A stretch of 64,000 nucleotides of DNA from UBA2638 sp046293135 (GTDB taxonomy: Bacteria; Pseudomonadota; Alphaproteobacteria; Micavibrionales; Micavibrionaceae): positions 186,001 through 250,000 of the forward strand of contig JBKBPR010000002.1 of assembly GCA_046293135.1 (NCBI GenBank), given 5' to 3'. Positions 34,347 through 41,402 of the stretch are shown here, in pieces (positions within the stretch are counted from its first letter, which is position 1; every line of letters begins with the position of its first letter). The position numbers and the translations under genes are program-made. The notes beneath the pieces are model-generated. The model had not been told where the DNA came from. It ran no database searches and was given only the letters and a program-made list of their open reading frames with translations.

Positions 34347-34835
34347 ATGCAACCAAAAACACTGCAATTTCAAAAAGATACCGAAATTAAAGCGATAAAT
34401 ACGGCCTTTCGTGGAGCAACAATCAAGGCTTTGCTCGAAAATGCCGCACAAACCCTAGCTGCCGCCTGTAAAACCAGCGCCGAGAATTTGTCCGAACAAC
34501 TCGCGCTGCAAATTGAGGTATCACAGCAATGCATCGTTGAGAACGGCGTGGCAATTATTCCGCTACAGCTTCGCAACACCGCATTCGATGCGCAAACCCT
34601 GCTGGTGCGGCTGACAAAGCCGTTGAGCCTTGACGGGCAGGATCAAAACAAATTTGATCTGGCCTGTTTTGTGATTTCTCCGCAAAAGGATGGGCCTTTG
34701 CATCTGCGCCGCCTATCAAGGCTGGTGCGGATTTTCCAACAAATCGACCTGATCGAAAAAATTCGTGATACCGATGATGCGGAAACAATCCGCGCCCTTA
34801 TTCACAATCCTGAAGGTTGGATGCTCGCGGCTTAA
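34347..34835 (+). CDS. EIIA-Ntr (PtsN)-like protein without the phosphorylatable histidine
   Basis: A 162-residue protein whose sequence follows the PTS EIIA type-2 fold: KALLENAAQTLAAACKTSAENLSEQLALQIEVSQQ, then NGVAI, a pair of strands ending in LVRLTKPLSL, FDLACFVISPQKDGPLHLRRLSRLVRIFQQ, and IEKIRDTDDAETIRALI. In PtsN the loop reads GNGIAIPH with the active histidine; here it is ENGVAIIPLQLRN with no histidine, so phosphotransfer is not possible. This leaves a protein-binding role. The gene stands alone, preceded by a CtrA-type box. Identification rests on visual alignment with E. coli PtsN and is good but not proven. Confidence 0.72.
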   Translation: MQPKTLQFQKDTEIKAINTAFRGATIKALLENAAQTLAAACKTSAENLSEQLALQIEVSQQCIVENGVAIIPLQLRNTAFDAQTLLVRLTKPLSLDGQDQNKFDLACFVISPQKDGPLHLRRLSRLVRIFQQIDLIEKIRDTDDAETIRALIHNPEGWMLAA

Positions 34836-34873
34836 AAACCAGAGCCATAACTCATAGTTTTTAACCCCAATTA

Positions 34874-35356
34874 TTATGCTTCGGAATCAGTCTTGCCCTT
34901 ATAATCAATCGCCTTGGGCTGGGGCTGGGCTTTGGCCTCATCGCTGCCTTTGATCTTGATTTTTTTGGCATTCGATTCCGGTAAAATCCGCTTCAAATCA
35001 ATATGCAGCAAGCCGTGATCGAGGCTTGCGCCCTCAACCTCGATGCCGTCGGCGAGGATAAAGCTGCGGACAAATTGCCGCGCCGCAATCCCGCGGTGCA
35101 AATAAAGCCGCTCCTGATCGTCTTCGGGCTGTTTGCCGCGAATGGTGAGCTGGTTGTTTTCGGTTTCAACATCAAGCGCATCCATCGTAAACCCCGCAAC
35201 GGCGAGCGTAATACGCAGCCCTTCCTCGCCGATTTGCTCGATATTATAGGGCGGATAGCCCTCATTGCCGGATTTGCGCAGACGGTCAAAGGTCTTTTCG
35301 AAATGGTCAAAGCCTAGAAAAAGCGGGCTATCGAATAAGGTCAAGCGGGTTGTCAT
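34874..35356 (-). CDS. Hsp20-family small heat-shock protein
   Basis: A 160-residue IbpA-type holdase that keeps unfolding proteins soluble. The alpha-crystallin domain runs from YPPYNIEQIGEEGLRITLAVAGF through ETENNQLTIRGKQPEDD to EVEGASLDHGLLHIDLKRILPES, with the LTIRG and GLLHIDL strands and the final IKIKG as expected. The N-terminus (LTLFDSPLFLGFDHFEKTFDRL) is the IbpA pattern that drives oligomerisation. The C-terminal I-x-I/V is replaced by a polar, glutamine- and lysine-rich tail. Confidence 0.95.
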   Translation of the reverse strand: MTTRLTLFDSPLFLGFDHFEKTFDRLRKSGNEGYPPYNIEQIGEEGLRITLAVAGFTMDALDVETENNQLTIRGKQPEDDQERLYLHRGIAARQFVRSFILADGIEVEGASLDHGLLHIDLKRILPESNAKKIKIKGSDEAKAQPQPKAIDYKGKTDSEA

Positions 35357-35431
35357 GGCTGCTGTTTTTCCGTTATGCCTTCTTTGTTGTGTTTACGCTT
35401 TACGCTTAACGCCTTAACCGTTGATTTGTTA

Positions 35432-35605
35432 TCAGACGGCATTGCGAAACAGGCGGTCGCAATAGCCGCAGCGCACGCTGTTTTGCTTGTCAAAGCTGTA
35501 CCAAACTGCCGGATGCCCCAACGCGCCGCCGCCGCCATCACACATCACGCCATCGGCATCGGCGGCAAGATCGATAATCTCGGGGGCTTCTTGAGGTTTG
35601 GCCAT
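35432..35605 (-). CDS. Zinc-finger CHCC protein (NDUFS6-like complex I subunit)
   Basis: A 57-residue protein starting MAKPQEAPEIIDL. The zinc motif is MCDGGGGALGHPAVWYSF, then VRCGYCDRLF: cysteine, histidine and two cysteines spaced as in the CHCC zinc-finger domain of mitochondrial NDUFS6 and its alphaproteobacterial homologues. In this class it is an accessory part of respiratory complex I. The ATG at 35605 fits the family; the frame is open a little further. A second, out-of-frame run (35353-35541) is a shadow. It is divergent from the next gene. Confidence 0.9.
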   Translation of the reverse strand: MAKPQEAPEIIDLAADADGVMCDGGGGALGHPAVWYSFDKQNSVRCGYCDRLFRNAV

Positions 35606-35675
35606 GGTTGCTGTCCTTTGCGTATCTTCAGGAATTTTTAAACTTACCACTCTAAATTATTCAGAGTATACTGAA

Positions 35676-36131
35676 ATGACAAGTGTTTATCACACACCCA
35701 TCAAAGCAAATGACCGCAAATTTATTCCCGCCATGGCCTCTGACCTGAAAATTCAATTTACCGATAACGCCGCAATCGAGGCGCGGCGCGAGCATTATCT
35801 CGAAGTTGTCGTGGATGTGTCGGCGATTTTGCAAAGCTGGCGGCAATCGCTGTTCAGCCACGAATGGTTGACCCCTGACGGGCAAATCAAGGATTGGAAG
35901 GCGCTCCCCGCTACCGAACAGCCAAAGCGTGAAAAGGTTGAGCTGGATATCGCCAATGGCCGCGCTGTGGCCAAACCTATTTTAGGGATCGGCCTGTTGG
36001 ACAATGTAGAGATCGGATCGGGCAAGGCCGAATTCCTGACCCTCGCCGCCAAGGGGCTGGCGCAAATCCCCGTTCATATCCCGAAATCCAATGAAAAGGA
36101 TTTTAAAGGTTTTGTGTGTAAAATGGATTGA
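35676..36131 (+). CDS. Unknown protein between zinc-finger and pseudopilin-like genes
   Basis: A 151-residue soluble protein with mixed helix and strand composition. It starts MTSVYHTPIKANDRKFIPAMASDLKIQF; the ATG at 35676 is chosen because the upstream frame shares its DNA with the divergent promoter region. The sequence contains AILQSWRQSLFSHEWLTPDGQIKDW and ends in HIPKSNEKDFKGFVCKMD. No family recognised. It ends 13 bases before the next gene. Confidence 0.55.
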   Translation: MTSVYHTPIKANDRKFIPAMASDLKIQFTDNAAIEARREHYLEVVVDVSAILQSWRQSLFSHEWLTPDGQIKDWKALPATEQPKREKVELDIANGRAVAKPILGIGLLDNVEIGSGKAEFLTLAAKGLAQIPVHIPKSNEKDFKGFVCKMD

Positions 36132-36144
36132 GATTGAGATTGAG
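36127..36144 (+). repeat. Hexanucleotide repeat (ATTGAG)3 just before a start codon
   Basis: Three perfect copies of ATTGAG occupy 36127-36144 and abut the ATG at 36145. They overlap the last bases of the preceding gene and supply GAG elements that could serve as ribosome-binding sequence. Gain or loss of a copy would keep the reading frame. Confidence 0.8.
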
Positions 36145-36939
36145 ATGAAGATGCGAGCGACCATATTTTTGACCAAAAAGCCGGATGCCAGCCCTGACCA
36201 AAATCAAAGGCGCGGAGAGCGTGGAAACGTCCTCATTTACATCCTTCTGGCCATCGCACTTTTGGCGGGCTTGTCCTTCGCTGTTGCCAATAGCAGCCGC
36301 AATAGCGGCGGTCAAATCTCGCAAGAGCGCATGAATATGGCGGTCAATGAGATATTGGAAATCAGCAACAATATCGCCGCCGCCGTGACCCAGCTGACCT
36401 TGCGCGGCTGCAGCCACAACCAGATCAGCTTTCAAAATCCTGTGGTTGCGGGCTATGCCAACCCCACCGCACCGGTTGATAATTCGTGTGATGTCTATCA
36501 TATCAATGGCGGCGGGCTGACCTATCAAGCGCCGCAAACTATATGGTTTGATCCTGCTATTTCAACAGCTACCGCCAATTATGGCGAGATTATTTTCACC
36601 GCCAATACCTGTATCAATCAGGTCGGGACGGGTACAACGGCCTGTGATACGGCGGGCGCTTCGGCGGCTGATTTGATTATGGCGATCCCTTATCTGCACA
36701 ACGATATCTGCATTGAGCTTAACCGCCGCTTGAGCGTCGGGGCAGCGGGCGCAGCGCCACCGCAAGATGACGGCGCCGCATGGGACAGCACCAATCTGCG
36801 CTTCACAGGGGCGTATAATGGCGGGGCAATCCTGCGCGATACGGACGGTGTTCTGGACGGCAAGCGCTCCGGCTGCTTTGAGGCCGACACCACCCCCGTT
36901 ACAGGGTTCCATTATTTCCGTGTGTTAATCGCGCGATAG
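36145..36939 (+). CDS. Prepilin/pseudopilin-like secreted protein
   Basis: A protein of about 264 residues with a basic N-terminus (RRGERGN) followed directly by one hydrophobic segment, VLIYILLAIALLAGLSFAVANSS, and then by a helical stretch (ERMNMAVNEILEISNNIAAAVTQL). The extracytoplasmic part is rich in Ala, Asn, Thr and Gly with several cysteines that could form disulfides. The shape (short basic leader, membrane helix continuing into a long helix, secreted beta-rich domain) is like a type IV pilin or pseudopilin, although the classical G/FTLIE leader motif is missing. Start at 36145 or 36151 is preferred to 36091. Confidence 0.6.
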   Translation: MKMRATIFLTKKPDASPDQNQRRGERGNVLIYILLAIALLAGLSFAVANSSRNSGGQISQERMNMAVNEILEISNNIAAAVTQLTLRGCSHNQISFQNPVVAGYANPTAPVDNSCDVYHINGGGLTYQAPQTIWFDPAISTATANYGEIIFTANTCINQVGTGTTACDTAGASAADLIMAIPYLHNDICIELNRRLSVGAAGAAPPQDDGAAWDSTNLRFTGAYNGGAILRDTDGVLDGKRSGCFEADTTPVTGFHYFRVLIAR

Positions 36940-36970
36940 ATTGTTCCATAATTTGATTTCAGTTTGGGCG

Positions 36971-37014
36971 TTTCGCCCCACTCGCCCCACTCTCAAGCTT
37001 TAAGTGGGGCGAAA
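36971..37014. repeat. 12-bp inverted repeat with CGCCCCACT units
   Basis: TTTCGCCCCACT at 36971-36982 is the exact reverse complement of AGTGGGGCGAAA at 37003-37014. The arms are built on the CGCCCCACT unit that is also repeated in tandem here. It lies 31 bases after the pseudopilin-like gene and could act as a terminator or transcript stabiliser. Confidence 0.75.
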
Positions 37015-37049
37015 GATTTATGAGGTGTTTCAGAAGGTTACGGGCACTT

Positions 37050-37076
37050 CGCCCCACTCGCCCCACTCGCCCCACT
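37050..37076. repeat. Three tandem copies of CGCCCCACT
   Basis: Perfect head-to-tail copies at 37050-37058, 37059-37067 and 37068-37076. There is no spacer variation, so this is not a CRISPR array. Confidence 0.9.
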
Positions 37077-37319
37077 TGTTTTTGGCTGATTTGTATTTAT
37101 TTTACATAATATAATACTGGTGAGCATGGGAGAGAGAAAGGGTGAGGGTAGTGGTGAGGGTGAGGGTGGTGGTAAAGTTGAGAGTGAGTGCGGGAGTGAT
37201 CGCTTGGCAAGGGCTGTGACTGTGATTGATGCTCTGAAAGATGGACAATTTTTGCATTTATTGCTCCTTTGTTTTGTTATTGAATCACCAAGACACCAAG
37301 GGGTTTGTATGCTCATAAC

Positions 37320-37402
37320 GTCATCCCGAGCGAAACTGAGGGATCTGAAGAATCTGAAGTTAGATTCCTCCGCTCATGGCTGCGCCACTCGGTCGGAATG
37401 AC
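37320..37402. repeat. REP/MITE-like inverted element (83 bp)
   Basis: The left end begins GTCATCCCGAGCG and runs to GAGGGATC; the right end, read on the other strand, begins GTCATTCCGACCG and runs to GAGGAATC, so the two arms are imperfect inverted repeats. Extragenic elements opening with GTCATCCCGAGCG are, from memory, widespread in bacterial genomes. Confidence 0.7.
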
Positions 37403-37412
37403 ATTGAACCAG

Positions 37413-37433
37413 ATACCCGCACAAGGCGGGTAT
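37413..37433. repeat. Hairpin repeat ATACCCGC/GCGGGTAT
   Basis: An 8-bp perfect stem with a 5-base loop (ACAAG), followed by GACA. It lies 10 bases after the 83-bp element and is of the palindromic REP style. Confidence 0.65.
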
Positions 37434-37483
37434 GACAGCTTGATTTAGGCGCAATTTGCCCCTGAACCAAAACCAATATATGA

Positions 37484-38083
37484 TTAAATTCCTAAATTGT
37501 CAAGCGAATTTACTGCCGAGAGATAATCGCGCAAAAATTGCTTTTTGGTGTCTTTATCGTCATTTGACAAATGAATAAACACCGCCCGCGCATCAGAATT
37601 TTGTGTACGCGTACGCTCCAAAATCCTGTAATAAAGATACTCGCATAAATACGCCCCCAGCCTGATCGCTCAGCACCGTTGAATATGCCACCAAACGATT
37701 ATCGTCCCTAAGTTTCAGCAATTTCTCATCACCAAAAAGCACCGCCATATCAGCCCTTGATCGATCTGAAAATTGAGGCGTACACCCCGCATCATCAGAC
37801 TTAAAATCACAGCGCCGCGCCGTGGTTTCAAAACGAATGGGCGGGGCGGTTTGGGACATGATCCCCAGCGAGATAATGTTGAAATAAGCGCGGGTATCCA
37901 GCCGATTGAAAACGCATCGACCGCCTCATAACGCACATCCAGCACCGCCACGGATACACCATTGCCGATCTGGGACAATTCGCCTTCCATCTCCTCAACG
38001 ATTTGTTGGGTGAGATTAGCGGCAATATTGCCCCATGGCTTAAAAGCGGTGATCAAAGTCGGCTTAACGACGCTCATGCTCAT
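37484..38083 (-). pseudogene. Pyroglutamyl-peptidase (Pcp-like), broken by two frameshifts
   Basis: Joining three reading-frame segments gives one protein of about 200 residues with the pyrrolidone-carboxylate peptidase pattern: TLITAFKPWGNIAANLTQQIV, VAVLDVRYEAVDAF, FNIISLGIMSQTAPPIRFETTA, YLCEYLYYRIL, and AVFIHLS. The catalytic Glu (RFETTA), Cys (AYLCEY) and His (FIHLS) are all encoded, but in two frames. The first shift is near 37895-37905; the second is at a run of five G's (37654-37658 on the plus strand read as C's), and it returns the frame to the original. The ATG at 38083 follows GAGG. The enzyme would remove N-terminal pyroglutamate. Either the gene decayed very recently or the sequence has two errors. 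Confidence 0.8.
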
Positions 38084-38115
38084 GCTTGCCTCTTTCATTC
38101 GGGTCTTGGTTTCGG

Positions 38116-39588
38116 TTAAACCTTACGCCATTGCGTGCCGCCCGGCGTATCGGTGATTTCAATGCCCATCGCCGCAAGTTCGGCGCGAATATCATCCGCC
38201 CGCGCAAAATTCTTATCCTTTTTGGCCTGTACGCGTTCGGCAATCAACTGTTCGATCTTGACCTGATCGCCCGCATCAAAATGAGCCGCAGCATCCAGCC
38301 CCAAATAGCGCTCAGGGTCTTGTCCGAACAGCCCGATCAACGCCCCCGCCGCCAGCAAAGATTTTTTCAAAGCGGGTGTACGTTCCTTATGCGTACGCTT
38401 GGCAAGCGCATTCAAGGCCACGAAAAATTTCGGCGTGTTGAGGTCATCGAGCAGCGGCTCTAACAGCTCTACACTATAAGGGCTTGAGGCCTCGGAACTA
38501 GCCGTGGCAGTGATATCAATATCCTCCAGATCCTTGAGCACGCGGTAATACCACTCCATAACCCGCTTGCTTTCCTCCAGCTTGGTGGGGGACAGGTCAA
38601 GCGGCTGGCGGTAATGCGCCGAGAGCAAGGCAAAGCGCAGCGCCTCGCCCGAATAGCGCTCCAGCAGGTCATGCACCAGCATGACATTGCCGAGTGATTT
38701 CGACATTTTCTCGCCCTCAACGGTCACAAAACCGTTATGCACCCAGACTTTGGCAAAGGCCGAAAGATCGTGAACATGGCCATGGGCGCAGCAGCTTTGG
38801 GCAATTTCGTTTTCGTGATGCGGGAATTTCAGATCAGCGCCGCCGCCGTGAATATCAAAGGGCAAGCCCAGATGCGCCTCGGCCATCGCTGAACATTCGA
38901 TATGCCAACCCGGACGGCCACGACCCCATGGTGAATCCCAGCCCGGCTCTTCTGCGCTGCTTGGCTTCCACAGCACAAAATCGGCGGGGTCTTTTTTATA
39001 GGTTGCGACCTCAACGCGCGCCCCCGCAATCTGTTCATCACGGCTGCGCCCCGATAAGCCGCCATAAGCGGGAAAGGACGGGACATGAAACAAAACATGC
39101 CCGTCAGCGGCATAAGCATGATCGCGGGCGATTAGCCGTTCGATCAGGGCGATCATCTGCGCAATATGCGTGGTTGCCCGCGGCTGTACGTCCGGAGGCG
39201 TACACCCCAGCGCCGCCATATCCTCATTGTAAATACGCGCATATTTTTCGGTGATTGTGTCAATCGCCTCGCCGCTCTCTTGCGCCGCTTGCATGATCTT
39301 GTCATCGACATCGGTGATGTTCGATACATAGGTGACCTTGGGGTATTGCGCCTTAAGCACCCGCGCCAGAACATCAAAAACCACCGCCATCCGCGCATTG
39401 CCGATATGGGCATAGCTGTAGACCGTTGGCCCGCAGGCATACAGCTTGACATGGGCGGGGTCGAGCGGGGCAAAACGCTCCTTGGTGCGGTTGAGCGAGT
39501 TGTAGAGGGTCAGGCCGCGGGCTGAATTTTGTCCTGAACTTTGCCCTAAATCTTGAGAGCCAGACTTGCCGGAGGTGTGAGCAGGCAT
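38116..39588 (-). CDS. cysS: Cysteinyl-tRNA synthetase
   Basis: Charges tRNA-Cys. The 490-residue product has LYACGPTVYSYAHIGNAR with the HIGH motif and first zinc cysteine, WHIECSAMAEAHLGLPFDIHGGGADLKFPHHENEIAQS for the remaining zinc ligands, and GEKMSKSLGN as the KMSKS loop. The C-terminal helical domain ends with RVQAKKDKNFARADDIRAELAAMGIEITDTPGG, which is typical. About 25 polar residues (SGKSGSQDLGQSSGQ) precede the core and are not usual. An ATG nearer the core was not seen. Confidence 0.96.
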   Translation of the reverse strand: MPAHTSGKSGSQDLGQSSGQNSARGLTLYNSLNRTKERFAPLDPAHVKLYACGPTVYSYAHIGNARMAVVFDVLARVLKAQYPKVTYVSNITDVDDKIMQAAQESGEAIDTITEKYARIYNEDMAALGCTPPDVQPRATTHIAQMIALIERLIARDHAYAADGHVLFHVPSFPAYGGLSGRSRDEQIAGARVEVATYKKDPADFVLWKPSSAEEPGWDSPWGRGRPGWHIECSAMAEAHLGLPFDIHGGGADLKFPHHENEIAQSCCAHGHVHDLSAFAKVWVHNGFVTVEGEKMSKSLGNVMLVHDLLERYSGEALRFALLSAHYRQPLDLSPTKLEESKRVMEWYYRVLKDLEDIDITATASSEASSPYSVELLEPLLDDLNTPKFFVALNALAKRTHKERTPALKKSLLAAGALIGLFGQDPERYLGLDAAAHFDAGDQVKIEQLIAERVQAKKDKNFARADDIRAELAAMGIEITDTPGGTQWRKV

Positions 39589-39739
39589 ATTTCTATCCTT
39601 GATATTGCACTTTTTACTGGAAAATAAGCGAAAATCCCTTTAATACCAACACTTAAATTGCGGCGCGGCGGTGTTTATGAGCCGATCATAGCACAGACTT
39701 GCTGCAAAAATAGACACAAAACCTGAAAGAGAGAAGCGC

Positions 39740-40363
39740 ATGAGCACCAGCGCAGCCACTGATAAAACGACCCTCCTGAGCGCTGCCGCCAGCGTACAGC
39801 GCCCATCACGCGCCGAAGCCGAAGAAGCCGTGAGAACGCTATTGCGTTGGGCGGGCGAAGACCCGAACCGTGAAGGCGTGATCGAAACCCCCGCCCGCGT
39901 CGCCAAGGCCTATGAGGAATTCTTCTCAGGCTATGCGCTTGATGCCCGCAAGGAGCTTTCCAAAACATTCGAAGATATTCAGGGCTTTGACGATATTGTT
40001 CTGGTCAAGGATATTGATTTCGTTTCGCATTGCGAACACCACATGGTGCCGATCATCGGCAAGGCGCATGTCGCCTATTGGCCGAATGAAAAGGTTGTCG
40101 GGATTTCGAAACTGGCGCGGATTGTCGATATTTTCGCCAAACGCCTCGTCTCACAGGAAAAAATGACCAAACAGATCGTCGATGTGATTGATGAAGCCCT
40201 TTCCCCGAAAGGCGCGGCGGTGATGATCGATGCCAATCACCAATGCATGTCCATTCGCGGGGTCAATAAGGCCGGATCATCGACGACCACGATGATGTTC
40301 TCCGGCATTCTCAAAACCGACGCGGCGCAGCAACGCCGCTTCCTGGATATGATTAAGGGCTAG
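39740..40363 (+). CDS. folE: GTP cyclohydrolase I
   Basis: First enzyme of tetrahydrofolate synthesis. The 207-residue product has LRWAGEDPNREGVIETPARVAKAYEEFFSGY, SHCEHHMVPIIGKAHVAYWP (zinc Cys and His) and the HQCMSIRGVNKAGSSTTTMMFSG motif with the second zinc cysteine and substrate loop. All ligands are present. The length is normal. It is divergent from cysS and convergent with the response regulator gene. Confidence 0.97.
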   Translation: MSTSAATDKTTLLSAAASVQRPSRAEAEEAVRTLLRWAGEDPNREGVIETPARVAKAYEEFFSGYALDARKELSKTFEDIQGFDDIVLVKDIDFVSHCEHHMVPIIGKAHVAYWPNEKVVGISKLARIVDIFAKRLVSQEKMTKQIVDVIDEALSPKGAAVMIDANHQCMSIRGVNKAGSSTTTMMFSGILKTDAAQQRRFLDMIKG

Positions 40364-40387
40364 GACTAGGGGCGCTCCCTCACAATA

Positions 40388-41272
40388 TCAATGTGAATTG
40401 CGGCGGGTCATCTCCTGAATATGCGGAGATGATTTGACGATATTCAAAAGCCGTTCTTTTGAAAACGGTTTCTTGAGGAAATTATACGCGCCGCCCTCGG
40501 CGGATTTCACGATATTATCCTTGACCGTATCGACGCTGAGCATCACAGCAAACACTTTCGGATCAGCGATCTTGAGCGCTTGCAATACCGCATGGCCGTC
40601 AATTCCCGGCAAATGAATATCAATAAAAATAATATCGGGGGCGTTTTCCACATAATCGAGAATCGCGCTCTCCCCGTTGCGCGAAAGCACCATATCAAAC
40701 TCACGGTTGAGGATATTGGCGGTATATGAGGCCGTGAAGCGATCATCCTCCACCACCTGCACCAGCGGATGCTCGCGCCGCTCACGCCGCAACGGTATCG
40801 AAGCGATTTTATGCCGATCGGAAACCTCACGATACGCAAACATTCTTTTTGCGCTGAGCAGCTTTTCATCAGCATATTTTTGCAGATTGTAAAGCTCACC
40901 TTCCAATAGCGCATACTCGCAGAACGCTGCACCAACGCGCTCTTGCATGGTTTTATAAAGTTGCTGGAACGCTGATTTGGCTTCGGGCGATTGTATCGAC
41001 ATCAGCACCACAATATCATGATCATCAAACAAATAGGCCGTGGCCTTGACCAGCGAAGCGCCGCTTTCTTGTAAATGCGCGAAATCAGCCTCGACCTGCT
41101 GACGCAACGTGCCGATATATTTCTTCACCGCCGCAGGATTACGCAGCACTTCCTCATGTTTAAGGCGTTTGGACATCGAACAACGCAAAAACGCCCAGCC
41201 TTGCGGCGCGGCTTTTAACCTGTTGAGTAAAACCAAAAAATGATATTCCGCGCTATGGATAATAGCTTCCAC
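40388..41272 (-). CDS. Response regulator with unknown N-terminal domain and C-terminal receiver
   Basis: The 294-residue product has a helical N-terminal half (about 1-165) that I do not recognise, and a complete receiver at the C-terminus: VQVVEDDRFTASYTANIL, phospho-acceptor in IIFIDIHLPGIDG, a Ser in VMLSVD and lysine in FLKKPFSKERL. The reversed order (receiver last) is unusual, and no DNA-binding or enzymatic output domain follows. The GTG start at 41272 is preceded by GGAGGGAGC, a strong Shine-Dalgarno. It may relay phosphate or act by protein binding. No histidine kinase lies beside it. Confidence 0.82.
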   Translation of the reverse strand: MEAIIHSAEYHFLVLLNRLKAAPQGWAFLRCSMSKRLKHEEVLRNPAAVKKYIGTLRQQVEADFAHLQESGASLVKATAYLFDDHDIVVLMSIQSPEAKSAFQQLYKTMQERVGAAFCEYALLEGELYNLQKYADEKLLSAKRMFAYREVSDRHKIASIPLRRERREHPLVQVVEDDRFTASYTANILNREFDMVLSRNGESAILDYVENAPDIIFIDIHLPGIDGHAVLQALKIADPKVFAVMLSVDTVKDNIVKSAEGGAYNFLKKPFSKERLLNIVKSSPHIQEMTRRNSH

Positions 41273-41402
41273 GCTCTGCTCCCTCCAGTCACACAGATCA
41301 ATGACGACAACTGAATAATCGCTGATATATATCTGCGCTACTCTTGAAATATTACGGGAAAATATTTAACAGAATTATAATTTTTTCAATAAAATCATGG
41401 AA

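Larger units (their letters stand above)
36940..37483. repeat. Repeat-dense convergent intergenic region
   Basis: This 544-base gap holds no gene. It contains two clusters of a 9-bp tandem repeat CGCCCCACT (two copies from 36974, three from 37050), with an inverted copy at 37003 that makes a 12-bp stem. A purine-rich tract with four GGG runs lies at 37140-37166. An imperfect inverted element spans 37320-37402 and a second hairpin 37413-37433. It resembles sites where REP-like extragenic elements collect. Confidence 0.8.

Noticed and set aside
35353..35541. Minus-strand frame of 62 codons beside Hsp20
   Set aside because: It overlaps the CHCC zinc-finger gene in another frame and lacks any family pattern.
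37050..37076. CRISPR array suspected from tandem CGCCCCACT copies
   Set aside because: Units are 9 bp and directly adjacent, with no spacers, and no cas genes are nearby.
37120..37401. Plus-strand open frame through the purine-rich tract and inverted element
   Set aside because: Composed of low-complexity repeat sequence, contains the REP-like element, and has no plausible ribosome-binding site or domain.
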